Below are positions 13,232-17,832 of a stretch of DNA of 17,832 nucleotides, in pieces. This DNA is from an uncultured Bacilli bacterium. GTDB lineage: Bacteria > Bacillota_I > Bacilli_A > RF39 > UBA660. Below the pieces are notes generated by a model, which was given only the letters and a program-made list of their open reading frames with translations, was not told the DNA's origin and ran no database searches. Position numbers and translations under genes: made by a program. Every line of letters begins with the position of its first letter. Positions within the stretch are counted from its first letter, which is position 1. Location: positions 1 to 17,832 of the forward strand of contig CANQXM010000014.1 in assembly GCA_947627835.1 (NCBI GenBank). The letters are read 5' to 3'.

Positions 13232-14560
13232 TTATTTTACCTCCTCTACAGAAGCTAGAATGCTTCCTTCTTTTAATCGAATGGAAATTTTATCTTTTGG
13301 TTTTAATTCTTTACTTTGTTTAATGACCTTTTCTTTTTTGGTTACGATGGAATACCCTTTTTCTAGGATATTTAATGGATTTACTAGTTTCAGAGTATTG
13401 ATCGTCATTTTTAGATGTTCGGTATTTTTTTCTAAGGTGTATTTAATCAAACGATTTAAATCTTTTTCTAGAAGTTTTTGTTTTTCTTCATAGTGTTTGT
13501 ATAAATCATGTGGATTTTTCAAAATATAAGCATTTTTGATTCCTTGAAAAAGCATGTTTTTTTGATTTAAATATTCTTGTATTTTCTGATTGATTTTTTC
13601 ATTTAAGTAATCTAATTTTTGCATTTTTACTTCGTACAACATCGCTGGATTTTTAAGAATGTAGGTATTTTTTATTTGTTCGAAACGATTTTGACAAGCG
13701 ATGATTTTTGTACTGATAATATGATTTACTTGCATATTCCACTTGGCAATCGTTTTTTTCACTTCATCCATGGTTGGGGTTGCGAGTTCGGCAGCTCCAG
13801 TTGGAGTCGGTGCACGAAGATCGGCGACAAAGTCAGCAATTGTATAATCAATTTCATGGCCGACGGCACTGATAACGGGAATTTTACATTCGTAAATTGC
13901 TCTAGCTACGATTTCTTCATTAAAGGCCCATAAGTCTTCAATGGATCCACCCCCACGTCCAACAATTAAGACATCAATGTCTTCTTTTTCGGCATTTTTG
14001 ATTTGTCTTACGATATCTGGAGCCGCACTTTTTCCTTGAACTAAGGCTGGAAAAAGAATGGTTTCACAGATTGGGTATCTTCTTTTTATTGTACTTAAGA
14101 TATCTTTAATGGCTGCTCCTTTGGGTGCGGTGACAATGCCAATTCTCGTTGGATATTTGGGAATTCTTTTTTTCTTTTCTTCACGAAATAAACCTTCACT
14201 TGCCAATTTTTTCTTCAGTTCTTCATAAAGGATGTATAGATTTCCAAGTCCATCTTCTTCCATTTTGTCTACGTAGATTTGATAGGTCCCTTGTGATGGA
14301 TAGCAGGAAACACGCCCTTCGATTAATACTTTTTTTCCGTCTTCAGGAGTAAATTTTAAATCAATGGTTTTGCCACGGAACATGATGGCACTAATGCGTG
14401 ATTCTTCATCTTTTAATGTAAAGTAAAGGTGGCCGCTCATGTGATTTTTAAAATTGGAAATTTCGCCTTTTACATATACTTTCCGTAAGAATGTATTATC
14501 ATCCATCCAAAGTTTAATGTAATTATTTAGAGCGCTAACTTGTATATAATTTCTTTCCAT
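13232..14560 (-). CDS. xseA: Exodeoxyribonuclease VII large subunit
   Basis: XseA is the catalytic subunit of exonuclease VII, which degrades single-stranded DNA to oligonucleotides in repair. The 442-residue length is normal. The N-terminal OB fold (about 1-105) includes VKGEISNFKNHMSGHLYFTLKDE. The nuclease domain (about 125-300) has PTRIGIVTAPKGAAIKDI, VGRGGGSIEDLWAFNEE and PVISAVGHEIDYTIADFVADLRAPTPTGAAEL. The rest is the long coiled coil for XseB, built of three similar units: IKNTYILKNP, IKNAYILKNP and INTLKLVNP, about 47 residues apart, the last leading to the family ending LEKGYSIVT. It starts 2 nt after the nusB stop, with SD AAAGGAA inside nusB. The call is firm. Confidence 0.95.
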   Translation of the reverse strand: MERNYIQVSALNNYIKLWMDDNTFLRKVYVKGEISNFKNHMSGHLYFTLKDEESRISAIMFRGKTIDLKFTPEDGKKVLIEGRVSCYPSQGTYQIYVDKMEEDGLGNLYILYEELKKKLASEGLFREEKKKRIPKYPTRIGIVTAPKGAAIKDILSTIKRRYPICETILFPALVQGKSAAPDIVRQIKNAEKEDIDVLIVGRGGGSIEDLWAFNEEIVARAIYECKIPVISAVGHEIDYTIADFVADLRAPTPTGAAELATPTMDEVKKTIAKWNMQVNHIISTKIIACQNRFEQIKNTYILKNPAMLYEVKMQKLDYLNEKINQKIQEYLNQKNMLFQGIKNAYILKNPHDLYKHYEEKQKLLEKDLNRLIKYTLEKNTEHLKMTINTLKLVNPLNILEKGYSIVTKKEKVIKQSKELKPKDKISIRLKEGSILASVEEVK

Positions 14561-14562
14561 AT

Positions 14563-14958
14563 TTATTCCTTTATTATTTTATCGAGTACGGCATTGATGA
14601 TTTTTCTTACCGAATCATCACTATAATTTTTGGCAAGTTCGATGGCTTCGTTAATGACGACAATCGGCGGAGTATCGGTATACTTTAGTTCAAAAATGGC
14701 TATTCGTAAAATGGCTGCCCCGGTTTTATCTAATCGATCAATGGTCCAATCTTTCACGTAACTATTCGCAATTTCATCAATTTCTTCTTGATGCGTGGTT
14801 ACCCCATAAACGATATCTTTTACAAATTCGTTTTCGATTTCTATGTTATCTTTGATAATTTCATCAATCTTGTAGGGAGTTTTTAAATTTTTTCGCAGAT
14901 CAATTTGATACAGAATAATCATACATTTTTTTCTTAATTCACTTCTTGATAAAAGCAT
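14563..14958 (-). CDS. nusB: Transcription antitermination factor NusB
   Basis: NusB binds boxA RNA with NusE (S10) and supports antitermination on rRNA operons. The 131 residues form the usual all-helical fold. Signature parts are [18 protein letters not shown] at the N-terminus, [47 protein letters not shown] in the middle, and the C-terminal [32 protein letters not shown]. It is the first gene of the nusB-xseA-xseB-proS operon, the order seen in Bacillus except that folD is absent between nusB and xseA. The start ATG has SD AGGTGAC (6 nt spacing), which is also the predicted mRNA 5' end. Confidence 0.95.
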   Translation of the reverse strand: MLLSRSELRKKCMIILYQIDLRKNLKTPYKIDEIIKDNIEIENEFVKDIVYGVTTHQEEIDEIANSYVKDWTIDRLDKTGAAILRIAIFELKYTDTPPIVVINEAIELAKNYSDDSVRKIINAVLDKIIKE

Positions 14959-14976
14959 AATCTGTCACCTATTCAA

Positions 14977-15005
14977 ATTATAACAAAAAGACCATTTTAG
15001 AACAA
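14977..15005 (-). promoter_or_regulatory. nusB operon promoter
   Basis: TTGTTC (15000-15005), a 17-nt spacer, TGT plus TATAAT (14977-14982): extended -10. The predicted first base, 14970, gives a 12-nt leader beginning AGGTGAC. The -35 lies in the loop of the mutS terminator hairpin. Confidence 0.75.
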
Positions 15006-15018
15006 GATGCATGGTCTT
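14985..15018 (-). terminator. mutS terminator overlapping the nusB promoter
   Basis: AAGACCAT and ATGGTCTT (arms 15011-15018 and 14988-14995) form a perfect 8-bp stem with a 15-nt loop, followed by TTT on the minus strand and CTTTTTTTATTTTTT on the plus strand. Confidence 0.7.
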
Positions 15019-15024
15019 CTTTTT

Positions 15025-17574
15025 TTATTTTTTCATGGATTCTTTTAACTCGTATAAAGCATTGATGGCTTCTAATGGAGTCATGCGTAAAGGATCTAAT
15101 TCTTTTAGTTTTTCTTTAATTGGGTCTTTGGTTTGTTCTTCTTCAAAAAGCATGGTTAGTTGAATGCTATCATCTTGTTTGTTCTCTTTCTTTTTCTTGG
15201 AATCTTGTTCATAGACATTTAGTATTTCTTGTGCTCGATTTAAGATTTCATTTGGAATACCCGCTAGTTTGGCAACATGAATTCCATAACTTTTATCGAT
15301 GGCTCCACTTTTTACTTTATGAAGGAAGGTTACGGTTCCATTTTCTTCTTTGGCACTTACATGAACGTTTTTGATGGTTGGAATTTTTCTTTCCATATCC
15401 ACAAGTTCATGGTAATGAGTGGAAAATAGGGTTTTACATTTAATTTTTTTGCTGATGTATTCTAAGATGGCACTGGCAAGGCTCATTCCATCATAGGTAG
15501 CCGTTCCTCTTCCGAGTTCATCAAAGAGAATTAAACTGTTTTCGGTTGCTCCGACGATGGCGTTTTTCGCTTCTTTCATTTCAATCATAAAAGTGGATTC
15601 GCCGCTTACTAGGTCATCACTTGCTCCAATACGCGTAAAGATTTTATCAATGATTGGTAAGTTTGCACTTTCAGCTGGAACAAAGGAACCCATTTGCGCG
15701 AGAATAATCATGATAGCTAGCTGACGCATATAGGTACTTTTTCCACTCATATTCGGCCCTGTAATTAAAAGTGTATTAATACTTGAATCCATAATACAAT
15801 CATTGCTTACGTATTCCATATTTCCCACTTTTTCAATGACTGGATGACGGCCGTTTTTAATTTCTATCATATGTTCCTCATTTAAGGTTGGTCTTACAAA
15901 ATGATATTCATCGGCACAAACCGAAAGGGATGCGAGGGCATCTAATTCACTTAAAATCTCTGCGGTTTCTTTTAGTTTCAATAAATCTTTTTTAATGCGA
16001 TTTTTAATTTCAATAAATAAGTTATATTCTAAGTCGATGATTTTTTCTTCGGCGTTTAAAATCATGGCTTCTTTTTCTTTTAATTCTGGGCTGATGTAAC
16101 GTTCACAATTTGTTAGTGTTTGTCTTCTTTCCCAATGAAGATCTTCTTTTACTTCTTTAATTTGGCCTTTCGTAATTTCGATGTAGTAACCAAAGACTTT
16201 GTTATAACCAACTTTTAAATTTTTAATGCCCGTACTTTCTTTTAATTTGTTTTCAAAGTCAGCAATGAAGGTTTTTCCCCCTTTTCGAATGCTTTTTAAT
16301 TCATCTAATTCTTGATTGTATCCTTCTTTAATTAAGTATCCTTCTTTTACGGTAACGGGAGGATTTTCATAGATGGATTTTTCTAGTAATTGATAGATTT
16401 CTTCATGGGTGTTTAGGGAATAATCAAATTGTAATTCTTTAATCATTTCGCTAATTTCTGGCAATACTTTTAAGCTTGCTTTTAATTGCAATAAATCTCG
16501 TGCATTTAAATTTCCACAAGCAAGTTTTCCGGCAATTCGTTCAATATCATAGATTTCATAAAGAGCATTGCGTAGTTTATCTTTGATGATGAATTCATTA
16601 TTTAATTTGTCAATTTTATCATATCTTTCGGTGATTAAGCCTTTGTTTTTAAGGGGATTCATGAGCCAGGTTTTTAGTTTTCTACTGCCCATGCTGGTTT
16701 TACATTTGTCAATTAACCAAATGAGGGAATAGGTTCTTTCTTTTAAACGAAGCGTTTCGACAAGTTCTAAGTTTCTGGTTGTATGAATATCCATTTCTAG
16801 GTAGTCATCGGCATAGAGAATATTTACCGGAGACATATGCGATAAGTCTTTGAGTTCTTTTACCACTAAGTAATATAATAAATGTTTAATACATTCTTTA
16901 TAGCGTTCATCTTCAATGTTCTCATATAAATTTTGATACTCATTTTCTAAACTATTTTCTTCAATCGAAACTTCAATGCCATAAGATCCTTTTAACAAAC
17001 CAATTAATTCGACATCGGTATTTTCTTTTAATACAACTTCTAAAATTTTTCGATTTAAGATTTCACTTATTAATTTTTCTTTGGAATGGGGAAGCCCTAA
17101 TACATTTATGGAACCGGTTGAGATATCGGCGTAACACAAAACATACAAGTAGTTAAAATCCATAATGCTTGCAATGTAGTGATTATCATGTTCGTTTAGA
17201 AGGGTTGGATCGACGATGGTTCCTTTACTAATTACTTGAACGACTCCTCTTTTTACCATACCCTTGGTGTTTTTGGGATCTTCTAATTGCTCGCAGATGG
17301 CTACTTTATATCCTTTACTTACTAATTTTTCAATATAGGGAGTTACAGCATGAAAAGGAACTCCACACATGGGAACTCGTTCTTTTAAGCCCGCATTTTT
17401 ACCTGTTAGCGTAAGTTCTAGTTCTCTACTTGCAGTTTCTCCATCTTCAAAAAAAAGTTCGTAAAAATCTCCTAAGCGAAAGAATAAGAGTTCTTGGGGA
17501 TACTCGTCTTTAATATCCATGTATTGTTGCATCATAGGACTTAGTTCTTCTCTTTTTACATCTTCTCTTCGCAT
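15025..17574 (-). CDS. mutS: DNA mismatch repair protein MutS
   Basis: MutS recognises base mismatches and small loops and starts repair with MutL. The 849-residue length is normal. Mismatch-binding domain I holds the F-x-E motif in FRLGDFYELFFEDGETA (Phe and Glu near residues 37-39). The connector, lever and clamp domains follow. The ATPase domain has Walker A GPNMSGKST (about 605-613), Walker B LILFDELGRGTATYDG (about 683) and STHYHELVDME. Near residue 805, QLTMLF is a beta-clamp binding motif, followed by the C-terminal helices (LKELDPLRMTPLEAINALYELKE). The start ATG has SD AGGTGG. The promoter -10 is 33 nt upstream and a terminator follows, so it is monocistronic; mutL is not beside it in the window. 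No lesion is seen, so the broken genes here are not explained by loss of MutS. Confidence 0.97.
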   Translation of the reverse strand: MRREDVKREELSPMMQQYMDIKDEYPQELLFFRLGDFYELFFEDGETASRELELTLTGKNAGLKERVPMCGVPFHAVTPYIEKLVSKGYKVAICEQLEDPKNTKGMVKRGVVQVISKGTIVDPTLLNEHDNHYIASIMDFNYLYVLCYADISTGSINVLGLPHSKEKLISEILNRKILEVVLKENTDVELIGLLKGSYGIEVSIEENSLENEYQNLYENIEDERYKECIKHLLYYLVVKELKDLSHMSPVNILYADDYLEMDIHTTRNLELVETLRLKERTYSLIWLIDKCKTSMGSRKLKTWLMNPLKNKGLITERYDKIDKLNNEFIIKDKLRNALYEIYDIERIAGKLACGNLNARDLLQLKASLKVLPEISEMIKELQFDYSLNTHEEIYQLLEKSIYENPPVTVKEGYLIKEGYNQELDELKSIRKGGKTFIADFENKLKESTGIKNLKVGYNKVFGYYIEITKGQIKEVKEDLHWERRQTLTNCERYISPELKEKEAMILNAEEKIIDLEYNLFIEIKNRIKKDLLKLKETAEILSELDALASLSVCADEYHFVRPTLNEEHMIEIKNGRHPVIEKVGNMEYVSNDCIMDSSINTLLITGPNMSGKSTYMRQLAIMIILAQMGSFVPAESANLPIIDKIFTRIGASDDLVSGESTFMIEMKEAKNAIVGATENSLILFDELGRGTATYDGMSLASAILEYISKKIKCKTLFSTHYHELVDMERKIPTIKNVHVSAKEENGTVTFLHKVKSGAIDKSYGIHVAKLAGIPNEILNRAQEILNVYEQDSKKKKENKQDDSIQLTMLFEEEQTKDPIKEKLKELDPLRMTPLEAINALYELKESMKK

Positions 17575-17607
17575 TTTACCACCTACTACGATTTTTCGTG
17601 CAAAATT

Positions 17608-17638
17608 ATTATATCATAACTTATTTATGAATTTTCAA
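17608..17638 (-). promoter_or_regulatory. mutS promoter
   Basis: TGA plus TATAAT (17608-17613), extended -10. A TTGAAA at 17633-17638 lies 19 nt away, too far to be sure. The predicted leader is about 27 nt and contains a small ACGA-AAAA-TCGT hairpin. Confidence 0.65.
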
Positions 17639-17647
17639 ATTTTTACC

Positions 17648-17676
17648 ATTAAAAAAGACTTTTTTGCAAAGCCTTT
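17648..17676 (-). terminator. Terminator of the small gene at the right edge
   Basis: AAAGGCTT and AAGTCTTT (arms 17669-17676 and 17654-17661; one G-U pair) with a 7-nt loop, followed by a T run on the minus strand. Confidence 0.65.
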
Positions 17677-17832
17677 ATTTTAGTTTCTTTTTCATTTTTT
17701 GCATAGACATTTCGGCATTATCCATTGCGGTATTTAGAAGCCTATCTGCATTTTTCTTGGTGTTTGTGTTTGTAAGAGCATACGTGGCAATGGCTGCTCC
17801 ACCCATCATTGATAATGCGCTAAAAAAAAGCA
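17675..17832 (-). CDS. Unknown small protein, C-terminal part (5' end outside window)
   Basis: A minus-strand frame enters from the right edge and ends at TAA 17675-17677; 51 residues are visible. It reads as the end of a hydrophobic segment (LFFSALSMMGGAAIATYAL), then TNTNTKKNADRLLNTAMDN, then a basic helical tail (AEMSMQKMKKKLK). This is the layout of small YtxH-like membrane-anchored proteins: one glycine-rich helix and a charged amphipathic tail. I do not recognise a named family. A terminator at the stop and the separate mutS promoter mean that it is the last gene of its own unit. Confidence 0.6.
   Translation of the reverse strand, partial: LFFSALSMMGGAAIATYALTNTNTKKNADRLLNTAMDNAEMSMQKMKKKLK

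Noticed and set aside
12901..13493. Plus-strand frames opposite proS, xseB and xseA
   Set aside because: Shadows of conserved minus-strand genes; no SD and no recognisable pattern.

Overview
The window reads as chromosomal DNA from a low-GC (roughly one third G+C) Gram-positive bacterium of the Bacillota, most likely an uncultured Bacilli lineage from an endospore-forming ancestry. Three things point there: the gene set (spoIIM, spoIVB, rarA, tcdA, nusB-xseA-xseB), the strong AGGTGA/GGAGG ribosome binding sites, and a Bacillus-like order in two places (6S RNA then tcdA with rarA nearby; nusB, xseA and xseB followed by spoIVB). TGA acts as a normal stop (xerD) and tryptophan is TGG, so this is genetic code 11, not the mycoplasma code. 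No tRNA, rRNA, CRISPR array, transposase or phage gene was seen.

Layout. 1-772: 3' part of a secreted GH25 lysozyme with an Ig-like domain. 784-995: a probable 6S RNA with its own promoter. 1007-1690: tcdA (tRNA modification), convergent with a rarA-gpsA operon on the minus strand (3882-1687). 3965-4852: xerD (chromosome dimer resolution), divergent from rarA. 4883-5035: a 50-residue Asn-rich minus-strand gene. 5149-5899: a zupT-like zinc transporter broken by one frameshift. 5900-6313: an AT-rich gap with a palindrome. 6314-7087: an HTH regulator of unknown role. 7200-8309: mnmA. 8355-8924: spoIIM. 9013-9111: a 32-residue Prli42-like membrane peptide. 9128-10210: a zinc-ribbon/TM protein of TcaA-like layout. 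10284-11261: spoIVB. 11326-12995: proS broken by an apparent 25-nt deletion. 13004-14958: xseB, xseA and nusB. 15025-17574: mutS. 17675-17832: the 3' end of a small unknown gene.

The genes are mainly housekeeping: DNA repair and recombination (mutS, rarA, xerD, xseAB), tRNA biology (tcdA, mnmA, proS), transcription (nusB, 6S RNA), phospholipid precursor (gpsA), cell wall (GH25) and sporulation (spoIIM, spoIVB). nusB-xseA-xseB-proS is one tightly packed operon, rarA-gpsA is another, and most other genes look monocistronic with their own promoter and hairpin terminator.

The most notable points are: (1) a repeated promoter layout in which the -10 box lies so close to the start codon that the predicted mRNA begins at or within a few bases of the Shine-Dalgarno; (2) TGn extended -10 boxes at six promoters; (3) the Asn-rich small gene, whose SD lies inside an inverted repeat; (4) two broken genes, one of them normally essential (proS), which may be assembly errors or real lesions; and (5) paired ATTTACA repeats flanking the -10 of the HTH gene.
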